From contig BDSI01000012.1 of assembly GCA_003117195.1 (NCBI GenBank), positions 1,381,928 through 1,445,927 of the forward strand: a stretch of 64,000 nucleotides of DNA. The letters run 5' to 3'. The stretch comes from Eudorina sp. 2006-703-Eu-15 (Eukaryota; Chlorophyta; Chlorophyceae; Chlamydomonadales; Volvocaceae). Shown in pieces: positions 1 through 11,782 of this stretch. The position numbers were made by a program, and so were the translations under genes. The notes below the pieces were generated by a model. It was not told where the DNA came from. It did not search any database and was given only the letters and a program-made list of their open reading frames with translations. Positions within the stretch are counted from its first letter, which is position 1; each line of letters begins with the position of its first letter.

Positions 1-3000
1 CAGCTACTGCCTCATGCGGCAGGCGGCTGTGAAGGAGCACCCATCGTGAGCCGCTACGGGGTCGCTCTGCGCCATACCGACCTGCGGCACTTGGTGCTCT
101 CGGATCGAGCCGCGGTGGATGCTGCCCTCGCTGTCGCGGCGTACCTCCAGCGGGCTCAATGTCCGGCAGTGGCCTGTTCTCGTTGACGTCCGAGGACGGC
201 TGTGGCGAGGCGACCCTAAGGATGGCAGAGGAGTATGCCCAGAGCTGTCCCAGGCTGCAGCGCATCTGGGCTCTGGAGTGTCAGGACGCGGAGGCGCGTG
301 TGAAGGCGCACTGGGAGGAGGTGACGCGCAAGCAGGCGGAGGCATGGCGGCTGAGGGCGGAGCTGGCGCGCTTGGAGGCAGAGGGCAGGCGGTTGCAGTC
401 CGAGCTCGAGGCATTTACCTATACTCGGAGTTACGGCTACAACTACAATGCCGTCTGCAAAGCTCAGAGCAGGGTGGATGAGAACAGCAGCACGCAATCC
501 AAGACCAGTCGCCTCTTGCAGGAAGCGGAGAAGGCGCCTCCAGCTGTGCTGCAGCCGCTGCCGAAAAGCAGCGCCCTCACCCTCCGTTGGCTGTTCTTCC
601 TGCACATGCCCCGCTTCTCCGCCACCTGTCCCAAGCGAGCTTCCTGGCGCAGCAGATGCTGCTGCCACGTCCCGTCAGCGCCGAAGTTGCCCGTGCCATA
701 TCCAGAGAGTTTACAACGGATCTCACCTCGTACTACAACACTCAGCGGGGGAACCTCACGTACATACGCAGCGGCCTCTACCAGACGAGCAGTGGATCTG
801 AAGATGATGTGATGTTCAGGTCCCTGGGAGCACCACCGCAGCGCAAGGACGTTGGCCCCAGCCACATCGATAACTTTTATTCGAGCAGTGATGGCGTCTG
901 GTACCCGGACAGTCTGCGCCCCGCTATGGCCTGGTGCGGGTCTGGCTCAGCGGCGGACTCCGGTCGGGGGTTTCCACAGGGTACTTCGACCCGTTCACGC
1001 CCCTGGAGCCGAGGCTTGTGGAGCTGTACTTCACTGAGCTGCCGGCGGTGCAAGAGGGCAGCGAGGCAAAGAGCGGGGTGGAGGGCAGCTCGGCGGAGGT
1101 GGATCCACTGCTGCAGTGGGCCATGCACGTGCGCAACTCCGCGTCAGACACGCCCACTGACCGGGGCAACCTGGGCATATCCAGGCAGGGTAAGTGCGGC
1201 GCCAGACATAGATGGAGAACTATGGGTAGTTAGGTTTATGTATCGTGGATATGTGTCTTAGGGCTTGCGGGTCAAGTGCCCAAGCATGAACTGGCTCCTG
1301 TAACCGGCCCATGAATTTCCTCCCTGTATCGCTCGTCCTGCCTCTCCTGCGCTGCAGACACCCAAACCGCATGGCTGACTAAGCCCGGTTTCCTTAAGTT
1401 CACCGCCCTGCGAGCCTTCCCGGTCCGACAGCTGCTTAACCTCTGCGGTGCACTGCACGACCGGTTGCTCCCCCTGGATCAGCCTGCCGTACTCGTTCTC
1501 GTACAGCAGCTGCTGTACCACATCGGCGTGCTTACGACCGAGGACCAGCCGCCGCGGCTGCTTTGGCGGAAGGGCTGGGAGCGTGAGAAGGGTGCATTGC
1601 CACGTTATGCGCGAGCTTGATGTGTTGGCGGAGGAACTCAAGGACAAGCGGCGGGAGCATGAGGCGGTGCTGCTGCTGGGTGTGGTTGCTGCGTACCTGG
1701 CGGCGTGCACCCTCCTGCCGGGCCGTGGCGCGCCGCTTCGCTGCCATGACCGCCCAGGGGGCTGACGAGCTGGAATCGGAGGTGGATGCGGCCAGCAACA
1801 ACGAGGAAGCCACGGCGGCGCTGCTGGCCAAGCAGTGCGTTGGCGCTGCATGGCGCTCCTGTGCTATGGCTGCGCCGGGGACGGTCTGAGTCGCGAAGAC
1901 GTGGGGCCATGCTGCAGCTGGCGGTGCTCATAAGTCATGGCACCGTGTTTCTGAGGGACCCGGCGCTGAGGTCTTCGCTGGCGCCGCTGCTGGTCCGCGC
2001 GCGCAACGTGCTGGCGGCCCGTGCGCAAGAGCTCGTGACTGCGGTGGCGACGGGCCAACGCGGCAGCGACCTTCTCACTGCCGCTGCGCGCGCGGTGCTA
2101 CCCCGCTACTCCGGCGACAACGGTGCGGAGGCCCTGCAGTGGAAGCAGCTGCCGGGGAACGCTGCCAGCTTTGAGGGGTGAGGCTCAGCTACAGCGGCGA
2201 GCCGCAGCTGCTGTCCATTAACCTGTTGGACGGCACCGTACTGGTGACGGCTGGCCGCCCAATCGGCTGCCTCGGGAGGTGACTGAGCACCCGTTGTACC
2301 GCGGACCTTTGGAGAGTGGAACTTCCAGCTGAGCGGCTCCGGGCGGGGACGGCGGCGGGCTCGGTGTGTGTCCTGGAGGGGCTGCGGCTCATCAACGGCC
2401 GCCGGTACCGCTTCGCCCTGGGCCCAGCGGAGCAGGGCGGCTGGCTGGTGATTACAGAGGTGGACCCACGGGTCGGTGAGGAGCTGGAGCTGCTGGATGT
2501 GGGCACGGATGGCCGCTGCGGGGCGTGGGGCCCGGCGCTGCCTGTACGGCTGCGGGAGCTGTACAGCCACTGGCTGTGCAGGTGGGTGGGATGCGTGGGG
2601 TCGGGTCAGGTTACGAGGATGGGCATGAGGATGGATAAAGGTGCGAACGTCTTCCATTGCAATTTGTGCCATTCCGGCATGATGATGCGCATTGCATGGA
2701 GTGATCAATACCAATGCAGGGGATGATTAACATCAATTGCCGTCCCTTGCCGCTGCAGGCGCCATGGAGTGATGGTGCTCCGGCCACCCAGCTTCCTGGA
2801 GCACGACGTGCATTTCATCGGGCGGTGTACGGCACTGTCCTCGGTCGTACCACCATCCAGATCTCCACCATCACTAGCCGTAGGCTTAGCATCCATATCG
2901 CACGTGTACCATCTTCGCCGCGTGCCACCTCACCTCCAGTCCCGCCACTGGACTGAGCTGCTACAGCCCCACATGCGCTCACAGCTCCCCGACCGGCTGG

Positions 3001-3900
3001 TGCTACTGCGGGATCTGCCGTGCTGGACTGCCTTCTGTCCAAGTTCGAGGCCCCGGACTTCATCCACGTGTACACGTGCGATGATGATCCGCAGCTGCTC
3101 CGGCTTGAGCTGCCTCGGTTCGGTCTGGAGTTCGAGTTGCGGAGGGACACCGGCCAGGTGCTCTCCCGCGACTACAGCGGCTACCAGCTGCACCGCCGGC
3201 AGCTGCTGGTATGGGATGAGAGCGGGCAGGAGCAAACACCAGAAGATAAAGCGTCACTCCGTACCGTACGGTACACGCTTCCGGAATTCCGGCAGTACCT
3301 GGTTCTGGAGCGGGTGCCGTACGTTGTCGGGCCGGTGCTGGGCAGCCGGCGGGAGGACATGCTGGTACTGGTGCCGGAGGGTAAAGTGGTCGGCCAGATG
3401 CCGTACTCCGATGGCGCATTTGTACGGGTGCTGGTCAGCGGTGCCAGCGGCGCGAGCCTCAAGGTAAGCCGGGTTCGGGGCTTGGGGCCTCGGACGGCTC
3501 ATGTTGGCCTGGAGATTTTCGGTGTCGAAGCACGCACCCAGACAGCTCTCCACACCCGCACGCCGGCCCCGCAGCAATTTACCTCATTGCAGTTGATGGC
3601 CTCATTTGAATGTGTGCACCCGTCCGCGCCCAGGCCGCCTCCTCTCACCGGCCCGTTGCTTTGACTCCATCCGCGGCTCCCATCCCGCAGGCCCACTGCT
3701 ACGAGGTGCACGGCCGCTTCCGCCACCTCCGCGCACCCGCCATCCCCGCACGCCTGCAGCTCTCCGCACTGTACGCCGCCACCGGCACAGCCCTGCCCGA
3801 GCCCGGCAGCCGCGCCACGGGGGGTCAGATGGCCCTCGAGCTGCTGCGGCAGTGCTGGAGCGACCGACCTCTCGACCCCGGGCGCTGACGCAGCTGCGGA
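1..3900 (+). other. Cluster of one-base deletions in copy A
   Basis: Aligned by eye to copies B and C, this part of copy A lacks single bases at about 13 places and gains none. Nearly all lost bases lie in runs of G or C (for example three C instead of four near 43, four instead of five near 610 and near 3879, four G instead of five near 1904). No such loss is seen in exons h-q (4,850-11,782). The one-sided, homopolymer-linked pattern with an abrupt end looks more like uncorrected sequencing error than neutral decay. Confidence 0.7.
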
Positions 3901-6900
3901 GTGTGGGCCGCCTGGGTGGCCACCTGAACCCCGCCCTGCGGCTGCTGTCTCTGGAGCTGGAGGCGAGTGCGGGCCAAATCAGGCACCTGCACGCGGCGAT
4001 GGCCGGAGGCAGCGGCGCCCCCGTCACTGACGCCATGAGGGTGGACATTGCCGGCAATGCGGATGCCGGCATCGACTACCTTCAGACTCTGCGGGAAGCC
4101 GGCGAGCTCTTGCCGGGTGGCTGGGGCCCCAACCCTCGGGGCCTGCTGACGCCCACCGAGGAGAGGCGGTCGCTAGGCCTGGCTGGCCTGACCGAGGTGG
4201 CACCGACTGCTGCGGAGCGGCTGAGGCCAGCACCCGCCTGGGTCCGGCGGGGCTTGTTCAAACCGATTGAGGTTTCGGAGCCCCTGCCCGTCGGCGGAAT
4301 GTACGTGACGAAGGTGGAGGAGCGGCTGAGTCGACTGGTGGAGGCGCCCGGAGGTGCCGCAAGCAGCCGGCGGGCCAAGCCTGCATACCCGCTTATGGAC
4401 CTCAGCGCCGCGGCTGCCGGGTCGTCATATGCCGGATTAGTTTGGAGTTATGGGCTGCGGAGTGGGCGGGGGAGCGCAGCTTGTGGTGGCCAGCAGGGGG
4501 TTCCTCCCACGCCTCTGCAGTTGGAGATGCACAGAGAACTGGCGGACAGCTGGGAGGAGCACCACTCGGCGCCTTATCTGGAGGAATACCGACTGGGTGA
4601 AGGCACCGAGAAAGAGCTCCAAGACCTCCAGGTGGTGCCTCCGACAGACTTGGTTGGGCGGCTCTGCACCTCTGCCTGCTTAGTGTGGGTGTACCCAAAC
4701 TGTTAGGGGCTAGGGACCTCGCGAAAGGTGCCAGCTTGCTCAGACAAGGTTGTACATGTCCAGGATATGAGACATAACCCGCTTTTGTATAAAGCACCCA
4801 ATTATTGCGGTGACCTTCACGCTGCCGTCCCGTCCCGTCTTTGCATCAGGCTGCCGTCACGGCCCGGCGTGAGGCGCTGGAGTCCTACCTCCTCCGCCAC
4901 CTGAGCTGTGTCCCCGAGGACGTGGGCTGCCATGGCAGCAGCTTCCGCATGCTGCGGTCTGCCGGGCTGGTGCCGACGGTCAGCGCCACGGACCTGCTTC
5001 GGGCGGCTTGGCGGCGGGAGCTGCTGCGGCGGTTGAGCCCCTTCCTGTCGGCGGCCTCGTTGGAGCTGCTCCACCGGGGGATCCTGGTGTGGCTGCAGCT
5101 GTGTGTGCTGGAGGACCGGCTGGGGCGGCTGCGGCGGCTGGCGGCGGCCGGAGACGAGTACCGCATCCCATTGATAAGGGTGCGTGGGGCCGCATCCCAT
5201 TGATAAGGGTGCGTGGGGCCGCATCCCATTGATAAGGGTGCGTGGGGCCGCATCCCATTGATAAGGGTGCGTGGGGCCGCATCCCATTGATAAGGGTGCG
5301 TGGGGCCGCATCCCATTGATAAGGGTGCGTGGGGCCGCATCCCATTGATAAGGGTGCGTGGGGCCGCATCCCATTGATAAGGGTGCGTGGGGCCGCATCC
5401 CATTGATAAGGGTGCGTGGGGCCGCATCCCATTGATAAGGGTGCGTGGGCCGCATCCCATTGATAAGGGTGAGTGGGGCCGCATCCCATTGATAAGGGTG
5501 CGTGGGGCCGCATCCCATTGATAAGGGTGAGTGGGGCCGCATCCCATTGATAAGGGTGCGTGGGGCCGCATCCCATTGATAAGGGTGCGTGGGGCCGCAT
5601 CCCATTGATAAGGGTGCGTGGGGCCGCATTCCCAGTGTTGCTGTGTAACTTGATAACTTAGTAACCGCGTGACGTTACCCCGGGGTGCACAGTCACGTCC
5701 TGCCGTACCTGACGTCCTGACCCGTACCACCGTACCGCCGTACCTCCGCCCCACACACCCACATGCACGCAGGAGCTGTTGGTACGGCGCACGTGGGACG
5801 TATGCAGGTTCCCGCAGTGGCTGGTGTTCGAGGTGGAGGGGCGGCTGCAGATCCGCCCCGAGCAGTACGCGGTGGCCGCCCACCTGATGTCCCACCCTGG
5901 AGCCATCGCGCAGCTCAACATGGGCGAGGGCAAGACCCGGGTCATACTGCCCATGCTGGCGCTGCACTGGGCGGACGGGAGCCAGGTGGTGAGTAAGGAG
6001 TACGGCCGGGGAGGACGGGCCGCTTTGCGTCAGGTTACCGTACCAGGGTGTGCCAAGGCCTTTTGTTGGAACCAACATGCCATGCCGGGGTGTACACGCA
6101 GCCGGCTCTCACCTCGCTGTGCCGTACTCAAGCGTGCCTTCTTCATATATCCCAGGCCGCTTTAGTAAATGCTCTAGTAAGTGCCCATATCTTCATTTGT
6201 AACCGTTACAAGGTGGACCCTTTGTCATGAGTGTTAAGAGTGGGCCGCGCGGATCATCGGTGACAGTCGTAGCCTCCTCACCACACACTGCAAAAACGAA
6301 AGCGCGCAGCCGACAGGCTCCACAAGTGCACCGTCACACACCAAGGAACCACCCTGTTCATGGGGACCAGCCATAGCCAAGGAAAAAGCCCGCTCAGAGG
6401 GAGTTAGCCACCTGGGCGCCCCTATTAGCGAACCACCACCACAGCCACCCATGTACTGTCCGAGCTTCGCAATGGAATCCCCTGCCCGCCCGCTTGCTGC
6501 CCGGTGTTGCTTCCTGCGGACACAGGTCCGCCTGAACCTGCTGTCCACGCTGCTGGAGGAGGCGTACGGCCACCTGCACAACACGTTGTGCGCGGGGGTG
6601 CTGGGTCGCAAGCTCTTCACGCTGCCCTTCCATCGGGGGGTGGAGGTGACGGCGGTGCAGGTGGAGGCGATGCGGGCGAGCCTGCAGCTGTGCAAGCGGG
6701 TAGGTGCGGCCAGGAAGACATGTAGGGTAGCACATAAGGAGAAGCGGCAACGTGAGGAATAAATGGAGCCGGTCTTCCGGCAGCGACTGAGTGCAGCACA
6801 CGAAGAGCACCAATCCATGATGGCCCTTTTTGTCGTACATGCTCGTACAGGAGGGCGGTCTGCTGCTGGTGGCTCCCGAGCACCGCCTCTCTCTGTTCCT

Positions 6901-9900
6901 GAAGCGTCTGGAGCTGGGGCTGGTGGGGCCGGAGAAGGCGGCGGAATGTGAGGCCCTGGACAGGCTGGCCGAGCTGCCGTACATGGATCTGTTGGACGAG
7001 AGCGACGAACTCCTGCACCACAGGTGAGCCGAGCTTAGAGTGGTGGCCGCAATCAACTCCGTGTCATCCTGTTCCGAGCTTTGCTTGGGCGGTGCCCGGC
7101 GTGTCCCTGGACGACCCTTGCTTTCCCAAACCGCAGGCTTCAGCTGATCTACGCCTGCGGCGCTCCCACCACTCTCCCCAGCCTCCACGAGCGTACGGCC
7201 GTGATCCAGGCCCTCCTCAGAGTCGCATCCCGGCTGGCTGGTGAGGAATCCACATCCTTGGCTGCCGGCGGCGGGCACCCGGCCAGCGCCTTCCTGCCGC
7301 GCGCTGCCGCCGTGCTTGAGCCGCCCCCCAACGGGTCCCCTGGCGCCTTCTGCGGGCTGCGTCTGCTGCCCGGGGAGGCCCTCAAGGCTGAGGTGCGGTC
7401 ACTGCACCGGCGGCTGATGGTGGAGCTAATGGATGACCCGCCTTACGACCTGAGGTGGCTCAAGGAGCACGCGCTCAGGGTGAGATAGGGGCCGCTGCAC
7501 CTCACAGGGATCGTTTCGGAGCCGACGGCCAGCGGCCATGGCCCTGCGCAGTTGTTGGCCGTCATGGGGCGCGGATGCTGCCGTTAAAATATAACTTAGT
7601 CTTAAGGAGTTGTGCGCACACATGGTTTCCCCATTCCGTCCCAGGAGCACATCCTCCGCTGCGCGACCGATGAGGCGGCCCCGGCGGAGGAGCTGCTGGG
7701 CTCTGACGCGGTGGGTCCGGAGCCCCACCAGCTGTCGCCCGACCAGCTGGCGGTGGTGCTGGCGCTGCGGGGCCTGCTGGCCTGCAACCTGCTGCAGCAC
7801 TGCCTGCAGAAGCGCCACCAAGTGGACTACGGCATCAACAGGTAGGGAGCTGGGTGCGGTAGGTGGGGAATGAGTATGTAGGACCAGCGTGGTATATATC
7901 AAGCTGCGTTTTTCTGCAAGGAATCACCCAGTTCCAAAAAGGGAGGTCTTGGCGCCTCACGCATAGCGCCTCCGTGCCGTACACCACGTGCACAGGAACC
8001 CGGGCGCCCGGAAGCGCATGGCGGTGCCGTACCGCGCCGCACACACACCCGCGGAGCGTAGTGAGTTCGCGCAGCCCGACGTGGCGCTGCTGCTGACCAA
8101 CCTGTCGTACTATTACGACGGGCTTTCCCGGGACGAGTTCCTCGCGGCCCTCAAGACGCTTCTGGCCATGGGGCTGAGCGCCCAGCGGGACTACTACACC
8201 GGGTGGATGAAGCTCTCCCGCGACAGCATCCCGGAAGGTGGGGCGGGACCCGTGAGGGAGCCGCAGGGAGGGCTTTGTGCTGCTGCATTCGGTACCGAAA
8301 TCCGAAATGGCAAGTAGGGGCCCGGCTTCCTCGAAGCCGGAAAAAGGCGGGGTCCCTTATAATCCGTACAGGCCGTTTGCTTTATAACGAAACTGTATTA
8401 CCAAGGGTTTGAGATAGTGAAATGGTGCTAGTCAGGGTGTCGTTGTTGTTTCAAGGTGGATCGGCGTGCACAGCAGGTTCGCAAGAGGTAGCTCCGAAAC
8501 CAACCTGCAGTACGCGCCCACGGCAACGGTCACCGAATCCGTGAGCGAGCCCTTCCGAGTCGCTCGCCGGGCTGTGCCATTTCCGCGCCGCTGCGCCTCA
8601 GGGCCTGCAAATCTCTATTCCAGTAGGTTCACGAAGGGCCGGATCCGAAAGGGATCACGCTCAAGCCGACGCTTGGACACGGACGCACTTGCGCACAGGG
8701 ACCCCCTGCTCCTAGTCCTGAGCAAGGCTACGCTTCGCTAGGCTCCTTGCTTAGGCGACACCACACGGCGCGCGGGGGCAGTCCTAGGAGCCGGGCGGGG
8801 TCCCCCGAACGCGTTTCACGCTGGGGCCCCGGCCGAAAACTTAGTACACCCCGGAATAGCATCGTCTTTTGATGTCCAAGACCAACCAAACCAACTGACG
8901 CAATGGGGATAATAGTACAAATACCCTTTGGCTGAAATCCACTGTTGTCGTGTTGCCCCTTCGCCATTTTCGCTTCCTCGGACTCTACTCGCCACCAGCT
9001 GACCTGGCCAGGTTCCGGGAGGTGGATCAGGTGGATCCAGACAACGGCCCGCAGGTGGATCTGATGTACGGCTACCTGCGCCACAACATGGCGGTAGTGG
9101 ACTTCTGGCTCAACCACCGCGTGCTGCCCACGGAGAGCCGCCAGTACCCGCAGCGCCTGGCAGCCAGCGCCTGGCACCTGGCGGACAATGCGCGGAGCTG
9201 CGTGGTGGGGTTTTCGGGTACGAACGACAACCACCGCCTGCTGCCGCTGCAAGTCCACCAGGCGGGCATCGCGGAGCACTCCCTGCGGGCCACCAACGGC
9301 AAGATGCTCCACGTGATCATGCAGCTCACCCTGGGCTTCCACGTGCTCAAACCCGAGGTGCGTAAATGACCGATTGCACTTGGGTGTGCGTGGCAGTAGG
9401 CTGCAAAAACATTTAGTGTGGAAAATCTGCAGTGCAGCTCATCAGCATGATCCGAGCGAGAGGGTTGTTACGGTTGCTGACGTGCCTGTTGCTGAGCTCC
9501 CAAGTCTAAAGAGAAAGAGCGGCATCAAGCTAGTACATCATCTAGAAACTCGCGCGAAGAAAGAAAGTGGCCTGCCCTATATGTGAGGCATACCGCACCG
9601 AGTACAACGCGTCTTCGGGCACAAAACAACAACAACAATAATTTTAACGGCAACAATGTAAAACTACTAACAAATTTTGCATAAATGCAAGAAATATTTT
9701 TCGCGCCCTGCGCTCTTCATAGGACGCCGTTCGTGACGACGGACGCACGGCGCCACCGCCCCTGTGGCGCGTGCTGTTGGACACCGCACTGGATGTGGGG
9801 GCGGATGCGCTGCTGGACTGCGGGGCACTGCTGGCGGGGGCGAGCAACAGGTGGGACAGTAGTGCCGCTTCCATGCATACGGAATCGCACTTCTTTCCGG

Positions 9901-11782
9901 GCGCTATTTGGAAAGCCGGATCAACACTGGCGCCGCATAATCAGGTCATCGGTGGCAACCAAAGCCCCGCCACCAATCTACTTGGAAAGAGTTGGCGCTC
10001 TGTACGGCACAAATCCAAACCGTTGCGTCACACGTGTGCACGTTACCGAGTGAATGAATGAATGAACTTTACATCGGACCCCAAAGGGATTAACGGTGTA
10101 TACCAGGGCACGCCCCAGCAGGCCCCACCGACAAGGCGGCAAGACACCTCTACGTTGTTGTTGCTCGCAGGCGCGCCGCGGAGTACTTGCAGCAGCAGCT
10201 GGCCTCACGGAGGCCGCCCACTCGCTTCCAGGGCGTCACGTACTTCGATGAGGCCGCCCGCAGCTGGATGGTGCGGGACCTGCGCGGCCGCACCCTCCCC
10301 CGGCACGCCTCGCCCATCGCTGAGCGCCAGACCTTCGTCATCTACGACGATGCCCGCTGCCGGGGAGCCGACCTGCAGTTGGAGCAGCGGGCGGTGGGGC
10401 TGCTCACCCTGGGCCCCGGGGCCTGCAAGGACAAGGTCATGCAGGCCGCTGGCCGGCTGCGGCAGCTGGGCCGGGGCCAGCAGCTCCGCTTCGCAGCAGC
10501 TGCTGACGTGGCCGATAAGATGTTTGGTGCGCAGTGGCAAATGCCGCTGCAAGCATTGCGGCTTACGAGGGGCCCCGGCGGCGGCAGGGAGAGGGCGAAT
10601 TCCGCACAGCCTGCTGTGGCCGTGGCAGTGCTGCGCTGGGTGATGAAGAACACGGTGGATGCGACGCAGCGCGGGCTGGTGACGTGGGCGTCCCAGGGCC
10701 TGCATTTCGTCAGCATGCGGCACGTCCCGCCTGAGGACGCTCTGCACGACGAGGTGTTGAAGCTGGACGAGCTGTACGGCGGAGGCAAGGCAGCACAGCC
10801 TGCGGCGGATGTGGTGGCAGTGCGCGCGGGGCAGGTGCGCTTGCGGGCCCGGCAGAGCGGCGGCGGAGGCGGCAACGGCGCCCCGCTGCTGCTGACTTGG
10901 CAGGAAGAGCTCGTCGCGCGCATCACTGCGCAGGCGGCCAAGGTGGGCAGCGGTCACTGGGTCGTGGCGGGTGCCGCTGCGGGGGATGAGGAGTGCGAGC
11001 GGGAGCTGGAGGAGGAGGAAGAGGAGGAGGAGGAAGTGGAGCGACAAGTGGCCGGGGTGGAGCCCAGACGTGAGCGTGACTGGAACTACGCCGCTGCGCT
11101 GTGGGCAGACTCGATCAGCGCCCTGGGGGCTGCTCCTCGGCTGGTGCGCCTGGCTGAGGCCGCGGCGCTGCTGGCGCCAGCCAGTCTGAGAGACATCCCC
11201 TGGCCGGAGCAGGTGCACTGCACCGGGAACTTCTTGCACGCCATTGGATCATGGCCGCAAGGGGTATCCACCCTGAACGAGTACCTCAGGCCGGTGGGTG
11301 CGCTGCTGCTGCTCCCCAGTGGTGAGGTGCTGCTGGTTTCGGAGCGGGAGGCCGACCAGCTGCATGAGCTGGCGGTTCGTGGCGGCATGAATCGCGGTGT
11401 CACACGCAGGGGCATTGCAGCAGCAGCCGACGCAAAGCAAGCCCCGTTGCTCGTGGACCTGTGCTATGTGCGGGAAGCGATCACCAAGGCAGTTGTGCCT
11501 GCACTGGCGGTGCCGTTGGTGGCGAGCGGCGCAAGCCCGGCTTCGACGGCGGCACTGCAGGCGACAGCAGTGCAGAAGCTGCTAGGCGCGACTGGGACGG
11601 CCCTGGTGGCGGGTGTGCAGCTGTTCAACGGGGAGACGAGCTACGGCAGCGATGGGCTCCGGGGGGCGCTGCGGGCGCTGGTGTGGCGGCGGCGGGAGGA
11701 TGTGGAGGCGCTGGTGGACATGCGCGGCAAGACCTCGATGCTGCCCCGCAGCGATTTGGAGAGGGCGTGTGAGGACCTGTGA
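1..11782 (+). CDS. DUF3638/DUF3645 giant protein, copy A (5'-partial, frameshifted before 3.9 kb)
   Basis: First of three paralogous copies; the window begins inside its fourth exon (d). Exons placed by comparison with copies B and C and by GT/AG sites: d to 1189, e 1399-2581, f 2759-3463, g 3691-4631, h 4850-5179, i 5773-5988, j 6526-6699, k 6851-7023, l 7137-7479, m 7645-7841, n 7996-8237, o 8999-9357, p 9723-9850, q 10171-11782. Exons h to q have the lengths and phases seen in copy C and are open. Exons d to g carry about 13 single-base deletions relative to B and C (near 43, 157, 610, 980, 1708, 1715, 1838, 1904, 2175, 2247, 2302, 2342, 3012 and 3879), so as written the 5' part cannot be translated. 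Exon i holds NMGEGKT, exon k DESDE, exon n the DUF3645 block and exon q RGADL plus the GRLRQLGRG block. It is either a pseudogene or a good gene with poor base calls at its start; exons h-q favour the latter. Family assignment is secure; function is unknown. Confidence 0.8.
5161..5623 (+). repeat. 29-bp minisatellite, 16 units, made of the exon h/intron junction
   Basis: Sixteen tandem units of 29 bp (unit 10 is 28 bp) each contain CCCATTGATAAGG followed by GTGCGT; units 11 and 13 read GTGAGT instead. The first unit is the last codons of exon h of copy A plus its 5' splice site, so every unit repeats the coding end and a potential donor. Copies B and C have a single unit at the same place (near 26,010 and 40,200). 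The expansion is therefore specific to copy A. Confidence 0.93.
6229..6462 (+). repeat. Dispersed ~255-bp repeat, copy in A intron i-j
   Basis: Shares long stretches with 27,083-27,330 (+) and 14,978-15,234 (-). Common blocks include CTCCTCACCACACACTGC, a CACACACC...GGAACCACCC segment and an end rich in CCACCACCAC. The repeat lies in the intron between exons i and j. Just before it (about 6,200-6,222) is a short stretch, AACCGTTACAAGGTGGACCC, matching one arm of the palindrome at 46,451-46,560. Confidence 0.6.
8300..8950. other. Unassigned extra sequence in copy A intron n-o
   Basis: The intron between exons n and o is 761 bp in copy A but 255 bp in B and 231 bp in C. About 500 bp of extra sequence sits here, with several short inverted repeats (for example around 8,705-8,755). 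I find no open frame, terminal repeat or tail that would name it. It is probably an insertion of a non-coding element. Confidence 0.4.
10050..10143 (-). mobile_element. CATT-tailed element 3' fragment in copy A intron p-q
   Basis: Read on the minus strand this is about 80 bp ending in a CATTCATTCATTCA tail. It matches the 3' end of the longer plus-strand copy at 17,985-18,537 and the fragment at 25,491-25,585. It is absent from the same intron of copies B and C, so it inserted into A alone. Short 5'-truncated copies with a simple-repeat tail are typical of non-LTR retroelements; the class is inferred. Confidence 0.55.

Noticed and set aside
5161..5623. CRISPR-like array of 29-bp units
   Set aside because: The units are directly abutting with no spacers, and they derive from the local exon/intron junction.
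4817..6078. Long minus-strand frames with repeated Gly-Pro-Thr-His-Pro-Tyr-Gln-Trp peptides
   Set aside because: They are translations of the 29-bp minisatellite and antisense to copy A exons.
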